A stretch of 64,000 nucleotides of DNA from Voacanga thouarsii (GCA_026120185.1 JANUWF010001701.1:1550001-1614000), one strand, 5' to 3'. Counted from the stretch's first letter, positions 34,319 through 45,435 are shown. Numbers and translations are program-made. The notes: generated by a model not told the origin, from the sequence alone.

Positions 34319-35420
34319 GGAAGACCAAGACAAAACAACTTTTACATATCATTTTGGTACTTTTGCATATGATCACATGCCGTTTGGTCATTACAATTGT
34401 CCAGAAACTTTTCAAAAGTACATGATAGCTATTTTTGAGGGGTTTGTGGGAGATATTATGGAGGTATTTATGGATGATTTTTCTATTTTTGGTGATTCCT
34501 TTTATCTATGTTTGACAAATTTGGGAAAAGTGTTGCAAAGATGTGAGGAGACCAACTTTAGGCTTAACTAGAAAAAAATGCCACTTTATGGTCTAAGATG
34601 GTATTGTATTGAGACACAAAATCTTAAGAAAAAGTATTAAGGTTAATAGGGCAAAAATTGAAGCAATTGAGAAACTTCTTCCTCCAACTTCGATAAAAGC
34701 CATTCAAAGCTTCCTTGGTTTTGTAGGCTTCTATAGGAGGTTTATCCTAGATTTCACAAGAATTTCTAAACCTTTTACTTCCTTACGTGAAAAAGATACT
34801 ATTTTCAATTTTGATGAAAGATGTCTCAATGCTTTCAATGTGCTCAAAGTAAATTTGATAAAATTTTTCATTTTAATTGCATTAGATTGGTCTCTTTCTT
34901 TTGAACTAATGTGTGATTATGCAGTAGGTGTAGTACTTAGACAAAGGAGGAACATGCATTTTTAGCCCATCTACTGTGCAAGAAAGACTTTAATGGATGT
35001 ACAAGAAAACTACACCACTACAGAAAAAGAATTACTTGCCATAGTATTTGCTTTTGATTAATTCCGTACTTATCTTGTTTTGTCTAAACTTATTATCTAC
35101 ACTGACCATTTCGTCCTTAAATACCTTCTTACCAAGTATGATTCCAAACTAAGATAGATTAGATGGATTTTATTATTGTAGAAATTTGACTTGAAAATTA
35201 GGGACAAGAAGGAAGATGAGAATTTGACTACGAATCACTTATCGAGGTTGAAAAATCCTACTCTAGAACCTCTTAGAGAAAAAGAAATCAATGAAATATT
35301 TTTAGATGAACGCTCATTGAAGGTAATACTTCTCAAACTCTATAGTTTCCAGATTTTACTAACTATTTGGCCGCAGGTATAATCCCTAAGCTCACCAAAA
35401 AAGAAGAAATTCTTGTCCAA
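34319..35420 (+). pseudogene. Athila RT end and RNase H (copy B)
   Basis: Continues the RT with GTFAYDHMPFGHYNCPETFQ and an intact FMDDFSIFGDSF catalytic box (about 34470-34505), unlike copy A. A stop at 34569 and a frame change lead to PPTSIKAIQSFLGFVGFYRR (34609-34965) and RNase H, where the CDASDYAVG motif has lost three residues to give CDYAVG. TTEKELLAIVF and YTDHFVLKYLL follow in the next stretch with stops at 34963, 35059 and 35155. Ends with NHLSRLKNP near 35240-35265. Confidence 0.8.
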
Positions 35421-36002
35421 AGCAAAACATTATATTTGGGAGGATCTATTACTTGTTTTAGGTGTTATGTTGATCAAGTTATTCGGTGATGTGTAGATTT
35501 CACAAAGAGCCAAAATATTCTTCAACAATGACATGAAAGACCTACTAAAGGACACTACTGAGCTAATAATATAGCACGCAAGGTTCTTGACTCCGAATTC
35601 TATTGGCCAACCCTTGTCAAAGATTCTTATAGGTTTGTCAAAAGTTGTGAGAGGTGTCAATACATAGGACCAATGCATTTATTTCAATTGAACGAATTGG
35701 TTGAATGGTGTAGTAATGCCTATGAGAATTCCTGGTTTTACAAGAAAAAGATGAAGTGATGGCATGGTAAGCACATTCACCATCCTCATACTCTCAAAGA
35801 AAGAGATAAGGTGCTATTGTTTAATTCTTGACTCCAGCATTTCCTAGGTAAACTAAAATCCAAGTGGTTGGGATTATGCAAGGTACATAAGGTATGCCCA
35901 TTTAGAGTTATCAAAATCTCACATCCAACCAAGGGCATTTTCAAGGTGAATGGTAATCAAATTAATCCCAACCTTAGTAAAGTTGAGAGTGAGGTGGCCT
36001 AA
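35421..36002 (+). pseudogene. Athila integrase with core deleted (copy B)
   Basis: The zinc-binding N-terminal part ends in EFYWPTLVKDSYRFVKSCERCQ (about 35600-35665). It then jumps at about 35675 directly to the far C-terminal LNELVEWCSNAYEN and the HTLKERDKVLLFNS, FRVIKISHPTKGIFKVNG segments. The whole catalytic core with the D,D-35-E residues, present in copy A at 13850-14390, is missing. The final part (to about 36002) is longer than in copy A. Confidence 0.78.
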
Positions 36003-36810
36003 TCGGATATTATACTTCATGATGCTCATGAATGAATTTCTATTTTTCTATTCTTCTTTCTAGTTTTTCCTTTTGGTTATTTTTCTCTTTGAATTTTAAT
36101 GACTTTTCTTATATGTTAGTTATCTTTTAGTTGTTTATTTACTTTTGCTTTTTTTCTAGCTTTATGCTTTTAATTGTGTTTTTTGTGTTCAGGAATACTT
36201 CATCATTGTCAACGGAAACATACTTTTGGGATGAATTCAACTTTTTTCTCACAATTATTGAATATGAAAAGTATCTCTTTGCCTTGATTTCTTCTCCCTC
36301 TATCTTTATTTATCCATTTGTCAATACTTGTTTGTGCTATTTTAGGCCATTGAGAATAGTGTCCAGTTTAAGTTTGGGGGAGGGATTCAATTCAATATTT
36401 TCTATTCCATGCTTTCATCTTGATCTCTTTTTGAATGATATCTTGAAATTTGGGATTCAATTTTTTTCAATTTTTTTTTTCGATTTCCTATGTACTTGAT
36501 TTTTAAGCTTACAATTGAATAATTTGTCTAGGATGAAGTTATGAGTTTCTTTTTAACTTTGGATTTGAAATTGTCATTTCAATACTGTTGGATTTTTTTT
36601 TTTTTTTTAAGTAAACTTATTTACTGAGTTGGATTTTGCTAAGTCTTGAAAATTTAAGTTAACTTTGGTTATATTTGGTATTTGAATTTCTTTTATTCCT
36701 TGGGTTTAAATGTGGATGATATCATGAAATATGAGAAAATTTGTTGGTTAATTCTTATGTTATGGATTTATAATTTGTTTAACTTTGAGTTGTGAATAAG
36801 GAATGTGAGG

Positions 36811-36895
<85 letters not shown>

Positions 36896-37582
36896 CAATG
36901 AGTGGAAAAATCATTGTTATAAGACTACAAAAAATATATATTGAGTTGAAGAAAAAAATGCTCTTATTTTCAATTTTTGAAGAACTTTTGCTAAAAATGG
37001 GGTTAATATGGAGAGAGGTAGCAACTATTATTCGATGCACTCTCTTGAGGCTATCTAGAAGGCAAGAAGGCAAGAAAGAAAAGATGGAAAAAAAGAAAAT
37101 AATGATTATAAGGGGGGACAATGCGGTGCATGAAGAGAAATCCATTCACTTGAAGCTATTAATTCCGTAAGTCTTCGAAAAAAAGAAAAAAGAAAAAGTG
37201 GAGTGTGTCCTTATTCTACTACTTAAGTTGTGCAAATTTGAGTTCATGATACTTGAGTTTGTTAAATAGCTTCACTTGTATGATTTATGTTGTCTATATT
37301 TTTGCTTAAGGGTAGAATAATATTCTTTTACTAAATATGAGCTTATTTAACTTAACTTTGATTACTTTGGGATTATTTGATTTAACACATGAGTTTGCAA
37401 GGTTTTGAAATGGTTGAATGAATGAGAAGTTTATGTTTAAGATAGAAGAAGGTTATACTTTATTGCAGATGAATTTGCTATGGATAAATTTTATGAATTC
37501 TTTTGTCTTGTTCATGAGATATTTGCTTAGTGTTTAATTCTCGCTTGCTTGAGGACATGCAAAGCTTAAGTGTGGGGGAATG
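36003..37582 (+). other. 3' noncoding region and polypurine tract (copy B)
   Basis: No gene. It contains the purine motif GTTTAAGTTTGGGGGAGGGA (36365-36384), a long (AT)n(AG)n microsatellite (36812-36893) and the terminal tract GCTTAAGTGTGGGGGAATG (37564-37582) abutting the LTR. Open frames at 36768-37145 and 36898-37170 are products of the microsatellite and Lys-rich low complexity. Confidence 0.7.
36812..36893. repeat. Microsatellite (AT)n(AG)n
   Basis: About 44 bases of alternating AT followed by about 38 bases of alternating AG. The matching place in copy A (about 10850) lacks it. Confidence 0.95.
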
Positions 37583-39004
37583 TGATAGGGCCTAATTTTG
37601 TCTATATTTTCCTAGTTATTTGAAGTTTTTTGTGATACTTTTTGTTCAATAATTAGTCATTTTTCTTCCTATTTGATATTTTTCTTGTGAAAAGTGTCTT
37701 GATAATATTCTACAAGAATTGGAATATTTGGAGCAAATTTGTTGATTTCCAGAACTGACCCAGTGCCTGTCCAAAATAGTTGAACCAATGGTGGCTTGGT
37801 TATGGAAAAATAGAGGGAAACAGAGAAAACCCAGGAGAAACCAGTGCTTGACCTGTGCCAGTCCAGAAGAAGTGACAAGGCGCCGACCATACTCTATTGT
37901 GGTGGTTCAGAGTTCTTTTTTCAACCCAAATTAGGAATTACCTAAGAGATTCACTTGTTTCCTATCTGCACTTGGCCCAAGACTTCTAAAGAATGATTTT
38001 TAGCAACCAATAGGCTTATGTAACCAAGAACAAGTGAAGATTAATGTATGAATTCAAGGAATTAAATCTGAAATCGCTCATTGAAGAATTCATCTCTCAA
38101 AAGAGTATTGTTTCAAAGAGGCTATCAAAGAAGAAAGAAAAATGCTTATCTATGAGATCTTTCTAAGACATTTGTTTTCTTTTTTTTTTTTTTAACAATG
38201 ATGAGATTAATGTTTTAATTGTAATTGAATGTTATTTTCGGATTCATGATATTGTAATTTATTTAATCTTTCATCAATTGATTGTTGTTCTTCGTTGTTG
38301 CTTATTTTTATTGGTAGATTGATGAAGTTGAATCTTCTTTCTAATGGACTTGGGAAACGAAGGTATAATTGAATTCAATTTAATTAATTCAACATAATTA
38401 TTATCTTAACTGGATTGAGAAAGAAAGATAAGAATTAATCTTCAGTAATAAAAAGTTAGTTAATTTCATCTAGAGTATAGGATCATTGGCTAATTTCATA
38501 TTCATTTTGCCTAGAGTATAAGGATACTTATGAAGAATGAGTTTAATGTATTTCTTTGGTTATGTTGGTTTGATTGGAAAATCTACTAATTTAATTAGGA
38601 AATATTGATTCTCTAGATTAGGGAAGAAGTTGAGTTTATTTTTATTCCTTCATGATGCCAAGACAATGATTGATTGTGATAAGTGTTGGACAGTTCATAT
38701 CATATTCTCTGGAATAACTATTTAATTCCATGTTTTCTCTCCAAAGGTTATGTATATATTTTATATTTTATCTTTATTTTTGTTTTACTCTTTATCACTC
38801 TAATTGGTAGGTTAAACATTGAATGAGAAATAATTAGTGTGTACTTGTTTCTTGATGATCGATACTCATTAATTCCCTATACTATACTTAATAATAAGTG
38901 CACTCACTCATATGTGTAATTTGAGGATAAATACTTTAATTAAAACTTGATTGAGAATGGTTTCTAAATTGCATAATTTTTATACATCCAAATCTCACGC
39001 ATCA
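37583..39004 (+). repeat. 3' LTR of Athila copy B
   Basis: 1422 bp from TGATAGGGCCTAATTTTG to CTCACGCATCA, preceded by the purine tract. It has the same internal phrases as the other Athila LTRs (TTATCTATGAG, TGGACTTGGGAAACGAA). The right flank belongs to a copia-like remnant. Confidence 0.85.
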
Positions 39005-39750
39005 CTTAGCAAATTATAGTTTTGCATCAAAAAATGTCAAAGAGAGAGATTGTTAAAGTCATTATCAAAGTTGACATCTAAAGAATATCTTTAACAAGAA
39101 TTCTTGATAATTCGAAAGGAATTTTTGGAAATTGCTTAAAAACTGTTTCAATAACGTTTGTTGCGTGGTCTATTGGAATTGAATTAGAAAACGAATTCCA
39201 GAGAGACTAAGGTGAATCCAAATGAAGATACATTGAGACTCTTGCTTGTAAAGAGATGGAATCAAAGAGAAATTGAAATTGAAATTGCTTAGGAAACTTC
39301 ATCTTACGGATTCCTAAACCAACAAGGAAACTAACATTCTGTTGTTATATAAAAAGCGACCAAAGCGTTTCTACAATTGAGTCGAAGTATAACAATGAGA
39401 GAGATTCTTCATAACTTGGTTGAGAAACAAAGTCAGGGAATTCCTACAAATATTTTGAGAGTTTTTGAAGTATACACTATAGATGAAACTATTTGGTATT
39501 GATTGTTAAATTGTGCTTCTTGGTTCAAATTATTTGCTACAACAATATCATATCATCAAGAAGGACTTCGATCAATTTTCTTCAAAAAATGCTACCTTTC
39601 TAGTAGAAAGGTTTTTTGGAGTTAAACGAAGTACCATTATGATGAAGCAATGAAGATTGAAGAGAGTTCAATCAAAGTAGTTACGTCCAACAAATGTCTT
39701 TAGGAGTTTGACAAAGATCACTAGCGTGGTATTTTTCTTAAAATCTACTA
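39005..39750 (+). repeat. Copia-like 3' end and LTR remnant
   Basis: TTTGCATCAAAAAATGTCAAAGAGAGAGAT followed by TGTTAAAGTC at 39051 resembles the polypurine tract and LTR start of a plant SIRE/Maximus-type copia element. No partner LTR, target duplication or clear right end was found, so the extent to about 39750 is a guess. No coding sequence. Confidence 0.35.
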
Positions 39751-39979
39751 GGAATCAGTAGATGATTGAGATAGGCATATTTTTGTATCTTTTTTTAAAA
39801 TTTTAGTGGATCATTTTTACTAATTTAAGACCCTTAGAAATAGACTAATAAATAGTCAAACTGCATTAACAATTCGTTGTTCATTGAATGTTTTTCTATC
39901 TATCAAACAAACGTAACCCCAATAGAAAAGTTTAACTGTAATATAAGAGATTGATAAATCAAACCACAATTATATATAC

Positions 39980-40010
<31 letters not shown>

Positions 40011-40721
40011 TGACTGGTATAATTATAATTTTTTATCTATTTTTTTGGAGTGGGTTTGTAAATTCGGTTAGACTACTTCAGTTTTATATAATATTTAATT
40101 CGATTAATTTTTTATGAAAAAATTATCAGAATCAAAATTTCAAACCACTGCCCGCCCACAAAAATTTCTAAAGATCCTGTTTTTCACTTAATAAAATTTA
40201 AAATTTTTAGAAAAGTTCCTTTAAATTTTTCCTTTCATATCCCAAATATTTTATATAAATTATAATTTTGTCTTCTAATATATCTTTTTATATAATTTAC
40301 CTCCCAACCCTATGCTCTTATACTATATTTCATTCACAGAGATGAAGGGAGAGGGAAAAAGATAGGGAGGGGGAAGAAAACTTACTTTCGTTAGGATAAG
40401 TAAATATAAATTACTTTCAATTTTTTTTATTAGAGTAAAGAGCAAGTAAATGATAAATATTATCTTAATTTACATTCCAATCTATCCAAATTTAGATTTG
40501 TTATTTTTCTAACATAAAAAAAGAACTTCCCGGTCCCTTTTTAATTTACTTTTCTTCCATCTTTTTTTATTAATCAAATAACGTCAATCTCTTATTTATA
40601 TCTAGAGTTACATCCATTCTTCTTTAATTTCCTTATTCTTTTTACCTAACTAAACATCCTGTTTGTTTCGTGCCTTACCAAACTCCCTGTTCAAATGATA
40701 ACCATTTCTTCTTGACAAGGA
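39751..40721. other. Intergenic, no gene seen
   Basis: AT-rich DNA upstream of the glycosyltransferase gene. It contains an (AT)n(GA)n microsatellite at about 39971-40010 and a purine-rich patch at 40336-40380. No reading frame, RNA gene or element end could be supported. Confidence 0.6.
39971..40010. repeat. Microsatellite (AT)n(AG)n
   Basis: Alternating AT with one ATATACAT interruption followed by GAGAGAGAGA. Confidence 0.85.
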
Positions 40722-40729
40722 AGAATTTT

Positions 40730-40843
40730 TACATGGACCGTAAACTCGTAGACCAATTGTATTGATAAGTTGTACCGTATAATTTATATTGCACGCAGTA
40801 CAATTCATCAATGCAGTTGGTCCATAGACCATTGATCCATGCT
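40730..40843. mobile_element. Foldback MITE, 8-bp target duplication
   Basis: 114 bp flanked by AGAATTTT at 40722-40729 and 40844-40851. The two halves form an imperfect palindrome: GACCAATTGTATTGATAAGT at about 40751 pairs with ACTTATCAAT-like sequence to about 40823 (about 21 of 25 matched), and the outer ends CATGGACC / GGATCCATG-like also pair. Noncoding, with an AT-rich loop. The 8-bp duplication suggests the hAT superfamily; this is inferred from structure only. Confidence 0.68.
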
Positions 40844-40851
40844 AGAATTTT

Positions 40852-41483
40852 CCCATGACAAGAAGAACTAACCTTGGATTTTCGTTTTCTCAAATTAAAA
40901 ATTTATCCAATGATAACGTGCACAAGGACAGACATGAAAGAATTATTTTTTTAAAAAATTTAAAAAATTCTCTAACGGCCACGTGCAACTAATAGACAAA
41001 AGAAGAAAAGTAATAATACGGCATTGATTCTTTTCGACATGAAGAAGAGCCAAACAGAGGTATATACAACCCTCGGCCAACCCAAACCTCAAACCAAAAG
41101 AAAAAGGATAAAAAAAAAAACGAAGAAAACGCAGAAAATGATAAGCAGTAGACCTTCTTGCTTTTCAAATTCGAAGGCAACTGGTCTTGGCAAATAAAAA
41201 TTGCGAAGGCACATTAAATTATGTTAGGATAGATCCAGAAACAAATCAAAAACTCCAACAGAAACAAAAATTCAGGAAAAAAATAAAAGGACAATATAAA
41301 AAAATTTAAGAAAGTATTCTTAAATTTATAAATTCTATTAATACAGAATAAATGAACTCTAAAAAACAAATATCCCCAAAACAAAATTACAAATTCACTT
41401 GCATTTTGGCATCATATGTCAAGAGTCAAACGAAGCGTTCTACGTATGGACACAAGTGGCCGGTGGAAATGACTGCATATTTC
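40852..41483. other. Distal promoter region of UGT85, no gene seen
   Basis: AT-rich DNA between the MITE and the plastid fragment. It contains ACGTGCAC at about 40915 and GCCACGTGCAAC at 40977-40988, which includes a CACGTG G-box core, a common light or stress response element of plants. Whether it serves UGT85, about 0.8 kb away, is unknown. Confidence 0.45.
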
Positions 41484-41568
41484 TAATCGGACTCTATTAT
41501 GGATTTCTGACCACATGTTCTATTGGACCCTCTTATTTCTTCCTTCTCCGAGGTTATGGAAGAAGGAG
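41484..41568 (+). pseudogene. ycf1: Plastid ycf1 fragment in nuclear DNA (NUPT)
   Basis: About 80 bases encode IGLYYGFLTTCSIGPSYFFLL, which matches the conserved membrane segment near the start of the chloroplast protein Ycf1 (Tic214; GLYYGFLTTFSIGPSY), followed by a short match to its VMEEG segment after a small deletion. The surrounding bases do not read as Ycf1. Ycf1 belongs to the plastid protein import complex and is plastid-encoded, so this is a small transfer of plastid DNA. It lies about 205 bp upstream of the UGT85 start. It forms part of a 63-codon open frame (41399-41590) that is not expected to be a gene. Confidence 0.82.
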
Positions 41569-41713
41569 CCGATTCTGGGATTGTGGATGAAAGACTTCCT
41601 GATAAGATATTTGAAAAGTCATTACTTATTAAATATATAACCTAATCTCGAAATCTTTGAATATACCAGTCATATTACCTAAAACCAACAAAGGAGAATG
41701 AGGAAATGAGTCC

Positions 41714-41720
41714 TATATAA
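41714..41720 (+). promoter_or_regulatory. TATA box of UGT85
   Basis: TATATAA lies 53 bases before the ATG at 41773, which puts the expected transcription start near 41745 and gives a short 5' untranslated region of about 25-30 bases. No competing TATA-like motif is as well placed. Confidence 0.65.
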
Positions 41721-41772
41721 TGCCCATATGCCAGGTTTAATTTTGCAGTAGCCTCAAATTGTCTAGGCAAAA

Positions 41773-44700
41773 ATGGGGTCAGTTGGAACTCAAAAACCTC
41801 ATGCAGTCCTGGTTCCCTTACCAGCCCAAGGCCATGTAAATCCATTCATGAGATTAGCCAAGCTTTTGCATTCAAGAGACTTTCATATAACCTTTGTAAA
41901 CACTGAATTCAATCACAGACGTTTGATTAGGTCTAAAGGGCCGGAATCGGTGAAGGGTTTTGCTGATTTCAGGTTTGTGACAATCCCAGATGGACTGCCA
42001 TACTCAGATCAAGATGCAACCCAAGATGTGCCTAAGCTTTGTGATTCCACAAGAAAGAATTGTTTGGTTCCTTTTAAAGAACTTCTTGCTAAGCTTAATC
42101 AATCTTCTGATGTGCCTCCTATTAGCTGTATTATTTCTGATGGTGTCATGAGCTTTGCCATCAAAGCTGCTGAAGATTTGGACATTCCTGAGGTTCAGTT
42201 CTGGACTGCTTCTGCTTGTTCTTTTATTGGATATTTGCACTATCGTGAACTCATCAAAAGAGGAATCGTACCTTTCAAAAGTAAGTATACTCTTTCTGCT
42301 CCCATTTTTTTCATCCTCTTCATCTGTAAACTGAATCTTCCCAAGAGTTTTTTTATGCATTTTGCAATGTCCATGTTATTCTCTGGTAGTATTGCCCGGG
42401 AGGAAGAAGCAACTCGTTTTGGTTTTCTCTCAAGATCTCATTCCTTTGCCTCGTGATAAAAATCTTGGAAGGATCTTCTGCCGATTAGCTTCGCATGAAA
42501 CTACAACTCGCTAAGTAACTTTTTTTAAAAATAAAAATTTGATTTATTTATGTCTTGCGACAAAAATTGTTGGAAGAACTAAGTGAAACTTGAAGTTTTG
42601 GACTGTGTTTTTGTGAATTTGTCTGCCCATGACAGCTATGCTTCGTGCTTTTTTCTTCTGTCTTTTTCTTCTTTTTCCATTCCGCGGTATTTCCAAATTG
42701 ACAAGAGTAAGGCGGTTGGTCCCATTAGCCAAATACACTGTCATTTCTGGTCTTGACTTAAGGGCGTGTCTGATACCCTTTCTGGTTTTTAGTATTGCTT
42801 TTGATTGTTGCATATAAGTTAAAAACGTTTTAAAATTTATATAATTTTAAAAAGATTAAATTAACTTTTTCATAAGTGAACTAATTAATATCGTTTAACG
42901 GAATAATAAAAGCTATGAGTAAAATTTTTTTAAAAAGTAATAAATACCTTCTTAATTTTTAAAATGATTGATAGTAGTATATGCGAAAAGTCTTAAAATG
43001 TGATACAATAACAACAAATTAAGTTTTAATCCCAATAAATTTGGGATCGACTACATGAACCAATGTCAGGTAACGTGTGATCATTCAAATGAATCCTCTC
43101 TCTCTTTACTTCCTTCTATCGACCGTCATACTCTCATTCAAATCTAACAAAGACATATATCTCATAATCACCTCTATCTATATCGTTTTAGGCCTGTCTC
43201 TACCTCTGTTTAACCTATCATGCTTCCCTCCCTCAATCTTCCTAATAGGAGCATCCCTCAATCTTCTCTGTATATGTTCAAACTAATGCATGCGGCTTTT
43301 TCTCTCATCTTTTTCTCAATAGATGTCACTTCCACCTTTTTCCTAATGGTCCCATTTCTAACTCTATCATTTCTAGTATATCCACACATCCATCGTAACA
43401 TGCGCATCTCAACTACTTTTATTTTTTGAATATGACATATTTTAATTGCCCAATATTCCATGTCATATATCAAAGCAGGTTTTATGGCTGTTCTATAGAA
43501 CTTTCCCTTTAGATTCAATGGTATATTACGATCACACAGAATACCAGTCGTACTTCTCCATTTCAACCAATCCGCTGTAACTTGGTGTGCAACGTCACTA
43601 TTGAGTTCTCCGTCTTTCTGAATAATAGATCCTAGATATCGAAAATAATCACCTACTGGTATATCTCTACCATCCAAAATTACACTCTGAGTTATATTTC
43701 TGCTACTACTGAACTATACTAGAAAAGTCTTTAAAAGTGATAGATAAATAAAAAAGAGAAGAACATCACTAAGTATAATTTATTTTTAAATTATGTTTTT
43801 ATTGCAGTATGCATCAAATAAAAAATAATAGCAATAATTAGATAAGCATTTAAATATAACTCCAAAAAAAAAAAAGCATATAATGTATTTAATATACTTA
43901 AAAAATTTTATTTTATTTGAAATTTATAGAAAGATTTAGTAAGCCTTAATTAAGTGATAACAAGAAACACTTAATAATATCTATTTATATCAAACATATT
44001 TAATTAAGTATATAATCAATTAATTAATTTTAAATATTTAATTAAGTGTATAAATGATTAGTTGATTACCTAAATTTTGTGATTCCACTAAATTGCTTCA
44101 AACTTATTAAAATTATCATAGATAACCATATTCATATAACCTGTTCAAATTATATGATAATGACTCTGTTTTCATTTGGGGACATTTCCAAGTTTGTGGC
44201 CACTGTCCAAATTATATACAATCATTTTTTTTTTCTTTTTTGGTGCGTTCTAGATAATGACTACCTCACAGATGGCACTCTAGACAAGCCTGTTTATTGG
44301 ATTTCTGGCATGAGCAATGTGAAGTACAAAGACCTTCCAAGCTTTCTTAGAACAACCGATCCCAATGATATCATGTTTGATTTCTTGGGAGAAGAAGCAC
44401 AGAGTTGCCTGAAAGCTCCCGCCATAATCTTCAACACCTTCGATGAATTCGAGCACGAAGCACTAGAGGCTGTCAAGCATAAGTTCAACTTTCACAACAT
44501 TTATACTATAGGACCTCTTACCTTGCTAGGTAGACATTTGCCTGCAGAGAGCAAAATCAATTCCCTGAATTCCAGTTTATGGAGACCTGATTCCAAGGTT
44601 TTTGACTGGCTCGATAGCAAAGAGCCAAAGTCGGTTGTTTATGTCAACTATGGAAGTATAACAACAATGACAAGCCAGCATTTCATAGAATTTGCATGGG

Positions 44701-45194
44701 GACTAGCCAATAGCAAGCAACAATTTTTGTGGATTACTCGGCCTGATGTTGTAAAGGGCGAATCAACAATGCTGACGGATGATTTTCTTGAAGCGATCAA
44801 GCATAGAGGTTTGATAACGAGCTGGTGTGCACAGGATCAAGTGTTAGCACATCCTGCTGTTGGGGCATTTTTAACACATTGTGGATGGAATTCAATGACT
44901 GAATCTGTTTCCGCTGGTGTCCCTGTGATATGCTGGCCTTTCTTTGCTGATCAGCAAACAAATTGCCATTACTCGTGTGAGAAATGGGGGATCGGGATGG
45001 AAATAAACCATGATGTGAAGCGCGATGAAGTTGCAGAAATCGTACGCAAAATGATGGCCGGAGAGAGAGGTGATGAAATGAGGTGGAAGGCTCAAGAATG
45101 GAAGAAAATAGCAGAAGAAGTTACTGATATTGGAGGGTCATCTTTCTGTAACTTTAACAAGTTCATCAGGGAAGCTCTTCATTATCAAGGATGA
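41773..45194 (+). CDS. UGT85A-like: UGT85-family UDP-glycosyltransferase (two exons)
   Basis: Exons 41773-42280 and 44254-45194 join in phase to 482 codons, the normal length for plant family-1 glycosyltransferases. The donor GTAAGT and acceptor TTCTAG are canonical, and the split codon gives an Asn before [12 protein letters not shown], the expected UGT85 sequence. The N-terminal domain has [11 protein letters not shown] with catalytic His21, and ISDGVMSF with Asp123, its usual charge-relay partner. The PSPG box (residues 360-403; [20 protein letters not shown], ending ADQ) is complete, and its final Gln favours UDP-glucose. No signal peptide or membrane segment: a cytosolic enzyme glucosylating small molecules. 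Relatives act on iridoids (7-deoxyloganetin), cyanohydrins or cytokinins; the acceptor cannot be told from sequence. Reading through the intron gives a false 227-codon frame. It appears intact and is the only host gene here. Confidence 0.93.
42281..44253 (+). other. Intron of UGT85 (1973 bp)
   Basis: Starts GTAAGT and ends in a T-rich tract plus TAG; phase 1. UGT85 genes usually have one intron at this place, often of a few hundred bases. Here it is enlarged, in part by an RTE LINE fragment (about 43000-43715). The remainder is AT-rich with no coding matter; TATGCATC-rich DNA at 43740-44060 shows no element ends. Confidence 0.9.
43000..43715 (-). pseudogene. RTE-type LINE 3' end in UGT85 intron
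   Basis: The minus strand encodes 140 codons (43677-43258) of the C-terminal part of a plant RTE reverse transcriptase: [39 protein letters not shown], and [20 protein letters not shown]. After a stop at 43258 coding-like sequence goes on briefly. The element's 3' end reads GTAGTCGATCCCAAATTTAT and then a TTGTTGTTATTGT tail (about 43020-43003), the usual RTE terminus. It is 5'-truncated, as is common for LINEs, and lies antisense to UGT85. Confidence 0.87.
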
Positions 45195-45261
45195 GTTAAT
45201 TGAAATATTGCCTGCATTTGAAACTCAATATTAAGAATAATTTGGTGTGCAAAATCACTTA
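45195..45261 (+). other. UGT85 3' untranslated region (start)
   Basis: 67 bases between the stop codon and the copia insertion, with AATAAT at 45236-45241 as a weak polyadenylation signal. The original downstream DNA continues at 49995, after the copia element and its target duplication ACTTA. Confidence 0.55.
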
Positions 45262-45332
45262 TAACAAAACTACTGCTGCTCTAGAGGCTACTTGATATAC
45301 TTTCTGATTTTTGTATATATCTCCCTTGGTGT
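45262..45332 (+). repeat. 5' LTR of copia element, shortened
   Basis: 71 bases identical but for two positions to the start of the right LTR. It runs directly into GTGTATCAGAGATTC, a drifted initiator-Met primer site (about 45331-45345). Confidence 0.7.
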
Positions 45333-45345
45333 GTATCAGAGATTC
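45333..45345 (+). other. Primer binding site, tRNA-iMet type (drifted)
   Basis: TGTATCAGAGATTC follows the shortened 5' LTR; the consensus start is TGGTATCAGAGC. Confidence 0.6.
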
Positions 45346-45435
45346 TAAGCTTCTGCAGAACACTTTAAGTTCCGCACAGGTTGTTCCTTTTAAAGACTCC
45401 ATTTTTCTTTTCCCCTAAAGCATTTTACACATTCT

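Larger units (their letters stand above)
18621..39004 (+). mobile_element. Athila-like Ty3/gypsy element, copy B (multiply interrupted)
   Basis: Same order as copy A: gag/protease remnant, internal LTR-PBS block, protease tail, RT, RNase H, partial integrase, 3' noncoding DNA and 3' LTR (37583-39004). It is expanded by three later insertions with clear 5-bp duplications: a solo LTR (20853-22395), a copia element (24944-33660) and a TRIM (33784-34318). Its 5' LTR is not seen. The flank after its 3' LTR differs from that of copy A, which suggests independent insertion, not simple tandem duplication. Confidence 0.75.

Noticed and set aside
36768..37145. 125-codon minus-strand frame, Ser/Leu and Ile/Tyr runs
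   Set aside because: Created by the (AT)n(AG)n microsatellite.
41399..41590. 63-codon plus-strand frame as a gene
   Set aside because: Only the middle part has meaning, as a plastid ycf1 fragment; the ends do not match Ycf1.
44079..44253. Upstream extension of the second UGT85 open frame
   Set aside because: It is intron sequence: a T-rich tract and TAG acceptor at 44251-44253 precede the conserved coding sequence.
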